DNA of 31,969 bases from an archaeon. Lineage in GTDB: Archaea > Thermoproteota > Nitrososphaeria > Nitrososphaerales > JACAEJ01. Under the pieces are notes generated by a model, which worked only from the letters and a program-made list of their open reading frames with translations, searched no databases and was not told the DNA's origin. Made by a program: the position numbers and the translations under genes. The stretch lies in assembly GCA_024256265.1 (NCBI GenBank), contig JACGUK010000009.1, positions 1 through 31,969 on the forward strand, written 5' to 3'. Shown one piece after another: positions 15,532 through 24,414 of the stretch (position 1 is the first letter of the stretch; each line of letters opens with the position of its first letter).

Positions 15532-16032
15532 CTATTCCCATGGGAATTTTCTAAACTTTTTGTAGTACTCTATAAGGCCACCAGCCTTGAGCATCATTTC
15601 TAGGAATTTTGGTTGCTTGTTTGCTTTCATAAACTTCCCAGTCGATAAATTTTTAACAACTCCTTCACTTAAATCTAATTCTATTAAATCACCTTCATTG
15701 GTCTCTTTTGAAATGTCCTCACAAACGATTGCGGGCAGACCTATGTTGATAGCATTTCTGTAGAATATCCTTGCAAAGCTCTCTGCTATGACTGCAGATA
15801 TACCACAAGCTTTAATGGCTACAGGAGCTTGCTCTCTGCTTGAACCACAGCCAAAATTTCTGCCTGCAACTATGAAGTCACCCTTTTTGGCCCTCTTCGA
15901 GAATTCAGGGTCGATGCCTTCCATACAATGCTCAGCCAGCTCTTTTGGATCTATGCTTCTCGCTTTATATTTATAAGGTATGATGACATCTGTATCAATA
16001 TTATCAGAAAATTTCCAAGCTCTTCCTTTCAA
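15532..16032 (-). CDS. leuD: 3-isopropylmalate dehydratase / homoaconitase small subunit (LeuD type)
   Basis: 166 aa, the archaeal LeuD length. The fold marks are [32 protein letters not shown], the swivelling-domain signature [18 protein letters not shown], and [14 protein letters not shown]. The substrate-discriminating loop after IIP reads Y-K-A-R where archaeal isopropylmalate isomerases and homoaconitases have YLVY, YLRM or YLRT, so substrate choice cannot be read off. It starts 4 nt after the large subunit stop, so they are translated together and form the heterodimer that isomerises 2-/3-isopropylmalate or a homologous tricarboxylate. Confidence 0.9.
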   Translation of the reverse strand: MKGRAWKFSDNIDTDVIIPYKYKARSIDPKELAEHCMEGIDPEFSKRAKKGDFIVAGRNFGCGSSREQAPVAIKACGISAVIAESFARIFYRNAINIGLPAIVCEDISKETNEGDLIELDLSEGVVKNLSTGKFMKANKQPKFLEMMLKAGGLIEYYKKFRKFPWE

Positions 16033-16036
16033 AATA

Positions 16037-17401
16037 TCACCTTAAGTAATCTCTAGGGTCAGCTATAGCTCCTTTGATGGCTGAAGCAACTACTGTTGCT
16101 GGAGAGGCTAGATAAACTTTCGAATCTCTTGAACCCATGCGTCCTATAAAATTCCTATTACTACTGGATATACAAACCTCATTAGCACCAAGTACACCAC
16201 AATGAGTACCAACACACGCTCCACAAGTTGGAGATGTTATAGATGCACCAGCCTCCATCAAGATGTTTGCTATTTCGTTTTTTAAAGCATATTTGTATAC
16301 AGATTTTGATGCTGGCGTAACTATAAGTCTTACACCTTCCTTAACTTTTCTACCCTTAAGCATCTTTGCAGCTATCATGAGGTCTTCAAGCCTAGCATTT
16401 GTACAACTTCCTAGAAAGGCTTGGTCTATAGGTATTCCTTCAACCTCTCTTACAGATTTAACATTATCAACACTGTGAGGTAATGCCACATAAGGCTCCA
16501 TATGCTCTACATCTTCCTCCACAATTTTATCATATATTGCTTCTTTTCCTGTATGGACTTCCAGCATAGGCTCCCTTCTCAATGATGTTAGGTATTCTTT
16601 TGTAATATTGTCCATCTCGATTATCCCTGCTTTAGCTCCAGCTTCAGTACTCATATTACAGAGAGTTGCCCTTGAATCGATTGAAAACTCTTTTACTATA
16701 TTACCAGTGAACTCTATGGTTTTATAACTGGCTCCTTCACATGAGATCTTACCTATAGTGAAGAGGATTAAATCCTTAGCATATACACCTTTCGGCAACT
16801 TACCATTGAATACGACCTTTATAGATTCAGGAACCTTTAGCCAAATTTTACCACTTGCCCATATAGCAGCCATCTCTGTGCTTCCTACACCTGTAGCAAA
16901 AGCGCCTAAAGATCCTTGAGTATTTGTGTGAGAATCTGCACCTATTATCAACATCCCTGGCACTACAAAGTTTTCAAGCATGTACTGATGGCATATGTTC
17001 CCTTCTTGTATATGGCATCCTTGAGCCATTGCAAACTTCCTCATGATTGAGTGGAAATTGGCTATCTGCTCAGAAGAAACAGGATATGTATGGTCTATGT
17101 GCAAAATGACTTTTCTACTATCCCATATCTTTTTTATCCCTAATTCCTCAAGAACTTTTATGGCTAAGGGAGCAGTCCCATCATGAGCCATTGCAAGATC
17201 GACTTTTGCTACTATGATATCATTAGCCAATGCTATTTTATTAGGCTCATCAAACCTTTTTAATGAGAGAATCTTCTCACTAAAGGTCAATCCTTGATCA
17301 GCCAAGACCTTATCCTGAAAATCTTTACTAACCATGTTCATATGTTGCATTATTAAAACCCTGATTCTAATTGTTGATAAACTCTTCGCTAATTTATTCA
17401 T
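16037..17401 (-). CDS. leuC: 3-isopropylmalate dehydratase / homoaconitase large subunit (LeuC type)
   Basis: 454 aa from ATG 17401, about 30 residues longer at the N-terminus than usual (TFSEKIL normally begins near residue 5), so an internal start such as the ATGs at residues 18-23 may be the real one. The [4Fe-4S] ligands are [13 protein letters not shown] and [13 protein letters not shown]. Other marks are [35 protein letters not shown] and [27 protein letters not shown]. It dehydrates and rehydrates the substrate with LeuD, which follows after 4 nt. The family is shared by isopropylmalate isomerase, homoaconitase and archaeal aconitase-like enzymes. Confidence 0.92.
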   Translation of the reverse strand: MNKLAKSLSTIRIRVLIMQHMNMVSKDFQDKVLADQGLTFSEKILSLKRFDEPNKIALANDIIVAKVDLAMAHDGTAPLAIKVLEELGIKKIWDSRKVILHIDHTYPVSSEQIANFHSIMRKFAMAQGCHIQEGNICHQYMLENFVVPGMLIIGADSHTNTQGSLGAFATGVGSTEMAAIWASGKIWLKVPESIKVVFNGKLPKGVYAKDLILFTIGKISCEGASYKTIEFTGNIVKEFSIDSRATLCNMSTEAGAKAGIIEMDNITKEYLTSLRREPMLEVHTGKEAIYDKIVEEDVEHMEPYVALPHSVDNVKSVREVEGIPIDQAFLGSCTNARLEDLMIAAKMLKGRKVKEGVRLIVTPASKSVYKYALKNEIANILMEAGASITSPTCGACVGTHCGVLGANEVCISSSNRNFIGRMGSRDSKVYLASPATVVASAIKGAIADPRDYLR

Positions 17402-17444
17402 ATTAGTAAAGTAGTTGAAGCTCTATGCCACTGATTATTCATTC

Positions 17445-18038
17445 CTATTTCTTAGATGCGCTATCGAATCTATTGATAACAACATTCCAATCAATCGCTT
17501 TAAAAAACACCTCAATATAATCTGCTCTTTTCAGTCCATAATCTATCATATAAGCATGCTCAAAAACATCCAATATCAAAATTGGATTCGCTCCAGAAAG
17601 ATGACCCACATCATGTTCATTAATCCATAAATTGAACAATCGATTAGCAATTTGGTCATAATAGAGTATTACCCACCCTATGCCACGCATCATACCAGTG
17701 GCTTTGAAATCCTTTTCCCAATTTTCATATGTTCCAAAATCTTCTACAACTTTTTTAAAGAATTTTGAATCTCTTTTGAGTTCTTTGCCATCTTTTATCA
17801 TATTCCCAAAATAATACTCATGAAGCCTCATGCCATTGAATTCCCATCCGAATCTGCGCTTTAATTCTGCATACTCTAATCCAGTCTTTCCTTCTTTTAA
17901 AAATATGCTCAGCATCTCAGCTAGTTTATTTGTATTTGTTACGTAGCCTTGGTATAAAGTGAAATGATTTTTAAGCAGTTGATCGCTGAAACCTTTCGTT
18001 CCCAGTAAATATTCAAAGTTTTTTGGTTCATATGGCAT
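17445..18038 (-). CDS. sod: Superoxide dismutase [Fe/Mn]
   Basis: 197 aa from the ATG at 18038 (MPYEPKNFEYLLG). The first metal histidine is in KNHFTLYQGYV, the second in GMRLHEYYFGNM, and the last two ligands in LDVFEHAYMIDYG (D-x-x-x-H). WVILYYDQ and NEHDVGHLSG are also typical. An upstream ATG at 18092 would add 18 residues. However, the sequence there contains AAAATATAAAAGG, a good TATA box about 40-50 nt before 18038, and GGTGAT lies 8 nt before that ATG, so 18038 is preferred. Whether Fe or Mn is bound cannot be told. It detoxifies superoxide, implying some oxygen exposure. Confidence 0.93.
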   Translation of the reverse strand: MPYEPKNFEYLLGTKGFSDQLLKNHFTLYQGYVTNTNKLAEMLSIFLKEGKTGLEYAELKRRFGWEFNGMRLHEYYFGNMIKDGKELKRDSKFFKKVVEDFGTYENWEKDFKATGMMRGIGWVILYYDQIANRLFNLWINEHDVGHLSGANPILILDVFEHAYMIDYGLKRADYIEVFFKAIDWNVVINRFDSASKK

Positions 18039-18069
18039 ATTTTTATCACCAAATTTTGCAGTTATAAGT

Positions 18070-18086
18070 TCAGCCCTTTTATATTT
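18070..18086 (-). promoter_or_regulatory. Promoter (TATA box) of the superoxide dismutase gene
   Basis: The minus strand reads AAAATATAAAAGGGC. As an archaeal TATA box it would start transcription about 15-20 nt before the preferred ATG at 18038, leaving room for the GGTGAT ribosome-binding site. This supports the shorter protein. Confidence 0.5.
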
Positions 18087-18149
18087 TATCATTTGGCTAT
18101 CCCAAGCCTTGACAACAATTAATTCCTACTTTAAGGTAAACTTTATTTC

Positions 18150-18176
18150 CTACCAAATGGTATTATCATTTGGTAG
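18150..18176. promoter_or_regulatory. Palindromic operator of VapBC pair 1
   Basis: CTACCAAATG (18150-18159) and CATTTGGTAG (18167-18176) form a perfect 10-bp inverted repeat with a 7-bp spacer, directly before the antitoxin gene. VapB antitoxins commonly bind such repeats to repress their own operon. The repeat overlaps the most upstream possible antitoxin start (18170), which favours the next one at 18182. Confidence 0.6.
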
Positions 18177-18181
18177 TTATA

Positions 18182-18412
18182 TTGGGCAAGTATGTGACTA
18201 TATCCGTAAAGGTTCCACCAGAACTCAAGGAGAAGATTAAGAAGCTTGGTATAAAGCCCTCTAAGCTAATGAGAAAGGCCATAGAGGAAGAAGTTAGGAG
18301 AAGAGAGGTTGAGAGAATTAAAGGGGAGATAGAACTGATGAAACCCATACTCAGTAAGATTTCCATAGAAGAGGTTGTAAAGTCTATTAAGGAGGACAGA
18401 GAGCGAAGGTGA
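18182..18412 (+). CDS. VapB-type antitoxin (ribbon-helix-helix-like)
   Basis: 76 aa from TTG 18182, GKYVTISVKVPPELKEKIKKLGIKPSKLMRKAIEEEVRRRE. The pattern of a short beta strand (TISVKVP) then two helices is the ribbon-helix-helix DNA-binding fold of archaeal VapB proteins. The rest is a charged helix (about 45-76) that should wrap the toxin. The upstream TTG at 18170 would add four residues but lies inside the palindrome. It overlaps the toxin gene by 4 bp (GTGA), showing translational coupling. Confidence 0.82.
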   Translation: MGKYVTISVKVPPELKEKIKKLGIKPSKLMRKAIEEEVRRREVERIKGEIELMKPILSKISIEEVVKSIKEDRERR

Positions 18413-18828
18413 GCTACATCCTTGACTCATCAGCAATATTTAGAGCTATAAAAGAGAATGTCGTGGAGACCTTAGTTGGAAACTACACCTTAGAATTAGC
18501 AAGATATGAATTGGGGAACGTCTTATGGAAAGAGTATCTTTTACACAAAAAGATAAACAAAGATGAGTTGAGGAGACTTGTCAGACTAATCAAGGAAGTA
18601 CTCCACATAGTAGAAGTATTAGGAATAGATTGTCATGAGGAAGAAATATTGGATATAGCTGAAGAGCTGAAGTCAACGTTCTATGATGCATCCTACATAT
18701 TTTATGCTAAAGAAAAGAAGCTATCGCTGATAACCGAGGACGAGGCCCTTTTAAACAAAGCAAGAAACTATGTAAAGGCTTTAAAACTGAGTGATGTGGA
18801 ACACCGCCCAACAAGCGACTTCTATTGA
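18409..18828 (+). CDS. VapC-type PIN-domain toxin (ribonuclease)
   Basis: 139 aa, GTG start. PIN-domain acidic residues are in place: D6 (SYILDSSAI), E34 (ARYELGNVLW), D93 (TFYDASYIFYA) and D111 (LITEDEALL). These coordinate Mg2+/Mn2+ for RNA cleavage, in known VapCs often of tRNA or rRNA. A 4-bp overlap with the antitoxin fixes the pair as an operon. It is preceded by the palindrome at 18150-18176. Confidence 0.88.
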   Translation: MSYILDSSAIFRAIKENVVETLVGNYTLELARYELGNVLWKEYLLHKKINKDELRRLVRLIKEVLHIVEVLGIDCHEEEILDIAEELKSTFYDASYIFYAKEKKLSLITEDEALLNKARNYVKALKLSDVEHRPTSDFY

Positions 18829-18968
18829 CAAAGGCGAGAGAAATGCACAGCAAGACAATAATATCAACAACTCTTCAAGACAGAAGCCCTTAGAATATAA
18901 TACATTTAGGATTCAATGACTCCATAAAGGAAGAGAATACAGAAACAATGCAATAACTAAGATTGATT

Positions 18969-18983
18969 AAAGTTTAAAACTTT
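18969..18983 (+). promoter_or_regulatory. Palindromic promoter element before the coiled-coil protein gene
   Basis: AAAGTTT-A-AAACTTT is a perfect 7-bp inverted repeat with one central base, 20 nt before the ATG at 19003. TTTAAAAC within it can act as a TATA box for a leaderless transcript. The stretch 18829-18968 upstream is AT-rich, and I see nothing in it. Confidence 0.4.
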
Positions 18984-19002
18984 GTAATATAAAATAATTG
19001 GC

Positions 19003-19593
19003 ATGAGCTTTACAGAGGAAGAGGTAAAGAGAGCGGCAGAGCTAAGATTATGGATAGAGACAAGGATAGCTGAGCTAGAGGGAGAGATTGAGAAATTAAG
19101 AGAGGCTTTGACAATAATAGATAGCATACTACGCACTACAAGCTTTAAAGTGGCATCAGAGCTTACTCCTCAACCTATTGCTAAAGAGGAACCTGTTACA
19201 ATTGTTGCTGAAAAGTTAAAGCCTCCTGAGGAAGAATTCAAAGAGGTTCGCCAATTGAAAAGAACCAAGGATGGTTATCTGATAGGAAATGCTTATATCT
19301 CAAGCTCAAAGTTAGTCATAATCCCTGTGAGTGATGTACGCTTAGAAGTTTCTACACCTCCTTTCAAATCATTTTTTATAAATAGAATCCTTGAGGGAAT
19401 GAAGAATAAAGATCAAGAGAGCTTATCACAAGGCAAGATAAAGAGTGAAGAGATGATAAAATATAGCATAGAGGAAGAGAACGATGTGATAAAGAAGATT
19501 ATAATAGAAAATTATAGGGATAAGAATAGGTTAAATGAAATTATAAACACAGCTACATGGGCTTTCACTAGAATGCTGGAGAAGACGAAATAA
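19003..19593 (+). CDS. Conserved-looking hypothetical protein with N-terminal coiled coil
   Basis: 196 aa, no family I can name. Residues about 4-45 are a charged coiled coil (TEEEVKRAAELRLWIETR then IAELEGEIEKLREAL). Next comes a proline-rich linker (about 54-75), then a small beta-rich segment (DGYLIGNAYISSSKLVIIPV, about 90-110) and a long helical tail (about 130-196). The gene lies 44 nt before the eS1 ribosomal protein gene in the same direction, which hints at a role near translation, but that is neighbourhood inference only. Confidence 0.65.
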   Translation: MSFTEEEVKRAAELRLWIETRIAELEGEIEKLREALTIIDSILRTTSFKVASELTPQPIAKEEPVTIVAEKLKPPEEEFKEVRQLKRTKDGYLIGNAYISSSKLVIIPVSDVRLEVSTPPFKSFFINRILEGMKNKDQESLSQGKIKSEEMIKYSIEEENDVIKKIIIENYRDKNRLNEIINTATWAFTRMLEKTK

Positions 19594-19637
19594 ATTGAAT
19601 AGGAAGTTTTAAGAGTTCGAAGTAAAGGGGTGAAGTT

Positions 19638-20264
19638 ATGGTCAAGGCTAGAAAGGTTAAGATTAAGGATCGGTGGCGTGAGAAGAAGTGGCTTATGGTC
19701 GTGGCTCCACAAAGTTTTGGAGGGATGGTCTTAGCCTCTTTTCCTACCACAAACCCTGAGAAGGCTTTGGGAAGAGTTTTAGAGACTACTCTCTTCGACC
19801 TATTAAAGCAAGATCCTCAACAATACACAATAAAATTGTTCTTTCAAGTAACAAAGGCAGAGGGAGATAGAGCCCTTACAATTTTAAAGGGTCAAGAGTA
19901 CTCAAGAGATTATCTGAGAAGCCTTGTCAGGCGTGGCTCATCCATGGTAAGCATGATAAGAGATTACACAACAATAGATGGCTTTAAAGTTAGGGTTTAT
20001 GTCATAGCCTTCACACAGTTCAGAATAAACTCTTCAAGGAAACGTGCTATAAGAGAGGCTGCTCACAAGGTTGTGAGTGAAAAGGCTTCTAATATGACCT
20101 ATGATCAATTCTCTCAAGAAGTTGTATATGGAAAAACGGCATCAGATATATTAAATGAGGCTAAGAAGGTAACTCACATAAGGCATATAGGAGTGAGGAA
20201 GATAAAGATTATGGCTATAGGAAAGCCAGAGATAAAAGTTGAGCAAGTTACACAAGCCAGCTAA
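19638..20264 (+). CDS. rps3ae: Ribosomal protein eS1 (S3Ae)
   Basis: 208 aa. The opening KVKIKDRWREKKWLMVVAP, then DLLKQDPQQYTIKLFFQVT, GQEYSRDYLRSLVRRGSSM, and KVRVYVIAFTQFRINSSRKRAIR are characteristic of archaeal/eukaryotic S3Ae, a protein of the small-subunit platform near the mRNA exit. GGGGTGA lies 5 nt before the ATG and is a strong Shine-Dalgarno. It follows the coiled-coil protein gene and ends 5 nt from the convergent YchF-like gene. Confidence 0.96.
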   Translation: MVKARKVKIKDRWREKKWLMVVAPQSFGGMVLASFPTTNPEKALGRVLETTLFDLLKQDPQQYTIKLFFQVTKAEGDRALTILKGQEYSRDYLRSLVRRGSSMVSMIRDYTTIDGFKVRVYVIAFTQFRINSSRKRAIREAAHKVVSEKASNMTYDQFSQEVVYGKTASDILNEAKKVTHIRHIGVRKIKIMAIGKPEIKVEQVTQAS

Positions 20265-20269
20265 GCTTG

Positions 20270-21475
20270 CTAGCCTCTCTTCGCAGTTGATACAATTTTT
20301 ATGATATCTTTATCCTTTAAGATATAATCAGCACTAAGACGAACTCCTTTTTTTGCATCTATAGCGTATAGGAAGCCTTCACCCAAATCTGTATGAATCT
20401 TGTATGCTAGGTCTCTTGCTGTAGAGCCTTCTCTCATAACGTATGCATCTGGCAATACATGCCCAGATTTGTCTGAGAACTTCTTCTCATCTTCAACAGG
20501 ATAAACTACAATGCTCTTCAATAGACCGAAATATGCAGAATTGATTATCTGTTGAACTCCTGTATTACCCCATACTTTGAAGACTTTATCATTTACAAGA
20601 TCGAAAGCCTTTTTCTGCTCTAGTGTCAGCTTTTCAGGGTTAATAATACGAAATGAGACATCCCCTGGTATGTATTCTACTAAACCTTTCTCAACTGCCC
20701 TTCTTAAAAGTAGCTCTGCTTCAGCTGCGCAAGGTATCACTAAATGGTTTTTAGACTTTAATCTCTCTATGTTCTTTGTCGATGTTGATAGGTCTGCTTT
20801 ATTAGCTACTATGATCATGGGCTTTGATATCCTTCTTATAGAACGGCATAAGTTGAAAAGATCTTCTTCAGTCCATGTAGTCGGCTTCTCACGAATAAGT
20901 TTAAGAGCATCCGTAGATTCGATTATCTGCTTCTCTGTTATTGATAACCCACTAAGCCTCTCTGCAATCATAGAGCTTATTTTTTGAGTACCGGCTTCAG
21001 CTGTACGAGATATTCTTTGCCAGTCTCTTTTTATTATCTGTAAGAGCCAAAAATCAAACTCTCTTTCTACAAAAGAAACATCGAATTGTGGATCATGAGT
21101 GCCCAAGGCAACAATTCTACCTTCCTCATCAGTTCCTCCAGAGGCATCCACAACATGAATCAAGGCATCAGCCTTTCTTATATCATCCAAGAACTTATTT
21201 CCTAAGCCTCTACCCTTCCAAGCATCAGGTACCAACCCTGCAACATCCACTAATTCTACAGGTATTAGACGGGTACCATTTATGCAAATTGAGTTGACAG
21301 GGTTATCTTTGACTCCTAATTCTTTGCACACACAATCAACTCTCAAATATGCTATGCCTACGTTTGGATTGATAGTAGTAAATGGGTAGTTTGCAACTAG
21401 TGCATGTGATAGAGTTGCAGCATTGAAGAATGTAGTCTTACCTGTGTTAGGCTTGCCTATTACACCTACTATCAT
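20270..21475 (-). CDS. YchF/Ygr210-type Obg-family GTPase/ATPase with TGS domain
   Basis: 401 aa. G1 GKPNTGKTTFF (7-17), switch region ANYPFTTINPNVG, G3 VELVDVAGLVPDAWKGRGLGNKFLDDIRKADALIHVVD (about 73-110), and G4 IIVANKADL. In place of a usual NKxD plus SAK pair there is PCAAEAELLLRRA. The C-terminal TGS domain covers about 315-401 (DAYVMREGSTARDLAYKIH..KGVRLSADYILKDKDIIKIV). This pattern with the VGIAYLRVDC insert is the archaeal/eukaryotic Ygr210 branch of YchF. Members bind ribosomes or RNA, and the precise role is unknown. An AT-rich region before 21475 can hold its promoter. Confidence 0.92.
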   Translation of the reverse strand: MIVGVIGKPNTGKTTFFNAATLSHALVANYPFTTINPNVGIAYLRVDCVCKELGVKDNPVNSICINGTRLIPVELVDVAGLVPDAWKGRGLGNKFLDDIRKADALIHVVDASGGTDEEGRIVALGTHDPQFDVSFVEREFDFWLLQIIKRDWQRISRTAEAGTQKISSMIAERLSGLSITEKQIIESTDALKLIREKPTTWTEEDLFNLCRSIRRISKPMIIVANKADLSTSTKNIERLKSKNHLVIPCAAEAELLLRRAVEKGLVEYIPGDVSFRIINPEKLTLEQKKAFDLVNDKVFKVWGNTGVQQIINSAYFGLLKSIVVYPVEDEKKFSDKSGHVLPDAYVMREGSTARDLAYKIHTDLGEGFLYAIDAKKGVRLSADYILKDKDIIKIVSTAKRG

Positions 21476-21541
21476 TAGTATGATTAATGCTAAATTATGG
21501 GCTAATAAACTTGACCATAGATTATGATAAAGTTTTCATAA

Positions 21542-21775
21542 TTATCCTAGATTTACTTCTCTAAGTTGCTTTTTCAGAACATTCTCTGCGAAATCTTTTG
21601 CATTGTCCCATGAATCAAAGCTCTTCTTCCATATTACGTGCTTGATTTTTGGAAATGCTGTATCTTGACTGCTAACTCTAATCTCAACACTCACTTCAGT
21701 ATCGCCTATAGGATCTCTTTTCAGAGATTCTTTTACAGCCTCTATAAGGAATTTGTCTCCTCCCAACTTGCTCAC
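21542..21775 (-). CDS. Small hypothetical protein
   Basis: 77 aa, KFLIEAVKESLKRDPIGDTE then VSVEIRVSSQD and KIKHVIWKKSFDSWDNAKDFAENVL. The order helix-strand-strand-helix suggests a compact alpha/beta domain. I know no family for it. It sits alone between GuaA and the YchF-like gene, in the same direction as both. The codon pattern and continuous open frame make it a likely real gene. Confidence 0.55.
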   Translation of the reverse strand: MSKLGGDKFLIEAVKESLKRDPIGDTEVSVEIRVSSQDTAFPKIKHVIWKKSFDSWDNAKDFAENVLKKQLREVNLG

Positions 21776-21854
21776 TCTCTAATAACTATGTTTTAATTCG
21801 GGTTAATTTATTTTGCTATTTTATTAGAGCAAAATTCCTCTTAGATGTGATGAT

Positions 21855-23393
21855 TTAGCAAGGCTCTATTGTAGATGGTGGCTTAGAAGATATAGCATAA
21901 GATACCCATGTCACATTAGGCACTTCATTCGTGATTCTATTGCTAATCTTCTCTAAAATTTCATATGGTAATTTAACCCAGTCAGCAGTCATGCCATCTA
22001 TTGATTCAACTATTCTTATCGTGATCATATGCCCAAATCTCTTCTTATCACCCAGTACCCCTACAGCCTTATCGTCTCCTACCATGGCAAAGGCTTGCCA
22101 GACCTTATCGTAAAAGCCTGCTTTCTTCAACTCCTCCTCAACTATATAGCTTGCCTCTCTGCATATCTTTATCTTCTCCTCTGTTACCTCGCCCATTATC
22201 CTAACAGAGAGTCCTGGTCCTGGGAAAGGATGCCTCTTCACTATATCTTCTGGCAATCCTAAAATGTGAGCTACCTTTCTAACTTCATCCTTGTAGAGCA
22301 ATCTTAATGGCTCTAAGAGTTTAAAGGTCATCCAACCAGGAAGACCAGCTACATTATGATGAGTCTTTATTCTAGATGCAGGACTTCCAGCCTTTGCACT
22401 CTCTATCACATCAGGGTAAAGAGTTCCTTGGGCAAGCCATTGAAAATCTCCAAGCTTCTTCCCTTCTTCAGTGAATACTTTTATGAACTCCTCTCCTACT
22501 ATCCTCCTCTTCTCCTCTGGATCATTTACTCTCTTTAATCTGCTCAAGAATCTAATCGATGCATCCAAATAGATCAATTTCATCTTATAATTGTCACGAA
22601 AGGTTTTGATGATCTGCTGAGCTTCATTCTTTCTTAAAAGACCATGATCAACGAAGATACAAGTAAGATTTTTGCCTATTGCCCTATAGATTAGAGCAGC
22701 AACTGTAGATGAATCTACGCCACCACTCAAAGCACAGAGGACTTTTTCATTTCCTACATTATCTTTTATTTCAGATATAGTTTTTTCGACAAAAGACTCC
22801 ATCCTCCATGACGGCTTACATTTACATATATTGAAGATGAAATTCTTAAGAATATCAACACCTTTCTCTGTATGAACAACTTCAGGATGAAATTGAAGAC
22901 CGAAGATTCTCTTATCCTTATTTCTTATGGCTGCAATAGGGCAGTTCTCTGAATATGCTATAACATCGAAGCCTTCTGGAAGATTACTAACATGATCTCC
23001 ATGGCTCATCCATACTATAGTCTTATCGTTAAGCCCTTGAAAAAGGTCAGATTTGTCTTCAATGATAAGCTCAGTCTTACCATACTCTCTCTTTTCACCT
23101 TGCATTACAGAACCGCCTAGAGTATGAGCAGTAATCTGCATGCCATAGCATACGCCAAGAATTGGTATCTCTAAATCGAAGATTTTTCTATCACATAAAG
23201 GAGCATCTTTCTCATAAACGCTGGCAGGGCTTCCAGACAGGATTATTCCTTTAGGCTTTATAGAGATTATTTCTTTTGCAGAAACATCCCAAGGAAAAAG
23301 CTCTGATCTAACTTCAAATTCTCTTATACGCCTTGCTATGAGATGAGTGTATTGACTTCCAAAGTCCAGTATGGCTATTAAATCTTCTGTCAT
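21855..23393 (-). CDS. guaA: GMP synthase (glutamine-hydrolysing), single chain
   Basis: 512 aa. The class I glutaminase domain (about 4-190) has nucleophile C82 in ILGVCYGMQI and H169/E171 in GLQFHPEVVHT. The ATP pyrophosphatase domain has the P-loop ALSGGVDSSTVAAL (221-234) and CIFVDHGLLRKNE. The C-terminal dimerisation domain holds HPFPGPGLSVRIMGEV and ends in VSYAISSKPPSTIEP. It makes GMP from XMP. Many Euryarchaeota split the enzyme into two chains, so the fused form here is a mild pointer to TACK or Bathyarchaeia. It starts 87 bp from divergent serA. Confidence 0.97.
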   Translation of the reverse strand: MTEDLIAILDFGSQYTHLIARRIREFEVRSELFPWDVSAKEIISIKPKGIILSGSPASVYEKDAPLCDRKIFDLEIPILGVCYGMQITAHTLGGSVMQGEKREYGKTELIIEDKSDLFQGLNDKTIVWMSHGDHVSNLPEGFDVIAYSENCPIAAIRNKDKRIFGLQFHPEVVHTEKGVDILKNFIFNICKCKPSWRMESFVEKTISEIKDNVGNEKVLCALSGGVDSSTVAALIYRAIGKNLTCIFVDHGLLRKNEAQQIIKTFRDNYKMKLIYLDASIRFLSRLKRVNDPEEKRRIVGEEFIKVFTEEGKKLGDFQWLAQGTLYPDVIESAKAGSPASRIKTHHNVAGLPGWMTFKLLEPLRLLYKDEVRKVAHILGLPEDIVKRHPFPGPGLSVRIMGEVTEEKIKICREASYIVEEELKKAGFYDKVWQAFAMVGDDKAVGVLGDKKRFGHMITIRIVESIDGMTADWVKLPYEILEKISNRITNEVPNVTWVSYAISSKPPSTIEPC

Positions 23394-23439
23394 CTTTATC
23401 CTTATTTTCTAAACACTACAATAAGAGCATTTAGTTAAC

Positions 23440-23462
23440 TTTATCTTTTTAAATATAAGATA
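23440..23462. promoter_or_regulatory. Shared divergent promoter of guaA and serA
   Basis: CTTTTTAAATATAAG sits midway between the two divergent genes. Read on the plus strand TTTAAATA is about 27 nt before the serA TTG (23481), giving a leaderless message. Read on the minus strand CTTATATTTAAAAAG serves guaA with a roughly 25-nt leader. One AT-rich element therefore can act in both directions. Confidence 0.45.
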
Positions 23463-23480
23463 AATCTAAATGTTTGAGAA

Positions 23481-24413
23481 TTGGAGCGAGCTAAGTATAA
23501 GGTTCTTATCTGTGATAGCTTTGCTGAGAAGGGAATAGAGAGGCTATCATCAAACTTCGATGTAAAATACTTGCCAAAGATAACGAGCCAAGAATTATTG
23601 GATAAGATTTATGATTATAATGTGGTTATTGTGAGAGGAAGGACAAAGATAACCAAGGATGTAATAGAAAAAGGAGAGAATCTTAAGATCATAGGAAGAG
23701 CAGGCATAGGGCTCGATAATATAGATTTAAAGTCAGCTGAATCTAAAGGGATAAAGGTCTTCAATACTCCTGAATCTTCTACAAACGCTGTTGCTGAGCT
23801 CACCCTAGGACTTATGATAAATATTGCTCGAGGAATCACAAAAGGAGACATTGGTATAAAGCAAAGTAATTGGCTCAAGGATGAGCTCATGGGTTTTGAG
23901 CTGAAGGGAAAGACTTTGGGGATAATAGGCATGGGTAGAATAGGCACTCAAGTTGCAAGATTGGCTAAAGCCTTTGAAATGAAGATTCTTGTCTATGATA
24001 TCGTTAAACTAGACGAAGATATACTTAATGAAGTTGGAGCAAAGGTCGTGCCTTTGGATGAATTGCTATCATCTTCAGACATTGTAACTTTACACGTTAC
24101 TTTAACTAATGAAACTTACCATATGATAGATGAAGAGGAGCTAAGCAAGATGAAGAAGGGGGCATATATAATCAACACTTCAAGAGGTTCAGTTGTAGAT
24201 GAGAAAGCCCTTTTAAATACTCTTAAGAATGGCTGGATAAAAGGCGCTGCTCTAGATGTATTTGAGGTAGAGCCACCAGGCTCTAGCGAATTAGTTAAGC
24301 TTCATAATGTTGTGACAACGCCTCATATAGGAGCACAGACGAGAGAAGCCCAAGATTTAGCAGCAACTTTATTGGCTGAGAAGATAATAGAAGCTTTATC
24401 AAAAAAGGATTAA
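23481..24413 (+). CDS. serA: D-3-phosphoglycerate dehydrogenase (short form)
   Basis: 310 aa, TTG start. The NAD site is GKTLGIIGMGRIGTQVARL (about 143-161), with Y-D at the end of the second strand. Catalytic R is in VVDE-preceding INTSRGSVVDEKAL, E in LDVFEVEPP, and H in TTPHIGAQTREAQ. The N-terminal half has IIGRAGIGLDNIDL..FNTPESSTNAVAELTLGL. The chain stops after the catalytic domains, without the ACT or intervening domain of longer SerA enzymes, so it is probably not serine-feedback regulated. First step of serine synthesis; glyoxylate/hydroxypyruvate reductase is the alternative. Confidence 0.88.
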   Translation: MERAKYKVLICDSFAEKGIERLSSNFDVKYLPKITSQELLDKIYDYNVVIVRGRTKITKDVIEKGENLKIIGRAGIGLDNIDLKSAESKGIKVFNTPESSTNAVAELTLGLMINIARGITKGDIGIKQSNWLKDELMGFELKGKTLGIIGMGRIGTQVARLAKAFEMKILVYDIVKLDEDILNEVGAKVVPLDELLSSSDIVTLHVTLTNETYHMIDEEELSKMKKGAYIINTSRGSVVDEKALLNTLKNGWIKGAALDVFEVEPPGSSELVKLHNVVTTPHIGAQTREAQDLAATLLAEKIIEALSKKD

Positions 24414-24414
24414 A

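Noticed and set aside
17401..18038. An operon joining superoxide dismutase to leuC
   Set aside because: Although on the same strand and 43 nt apart, the dismutase has its own strong TATA box and an unrelated function; read-through cannot be excluded but is not supported.
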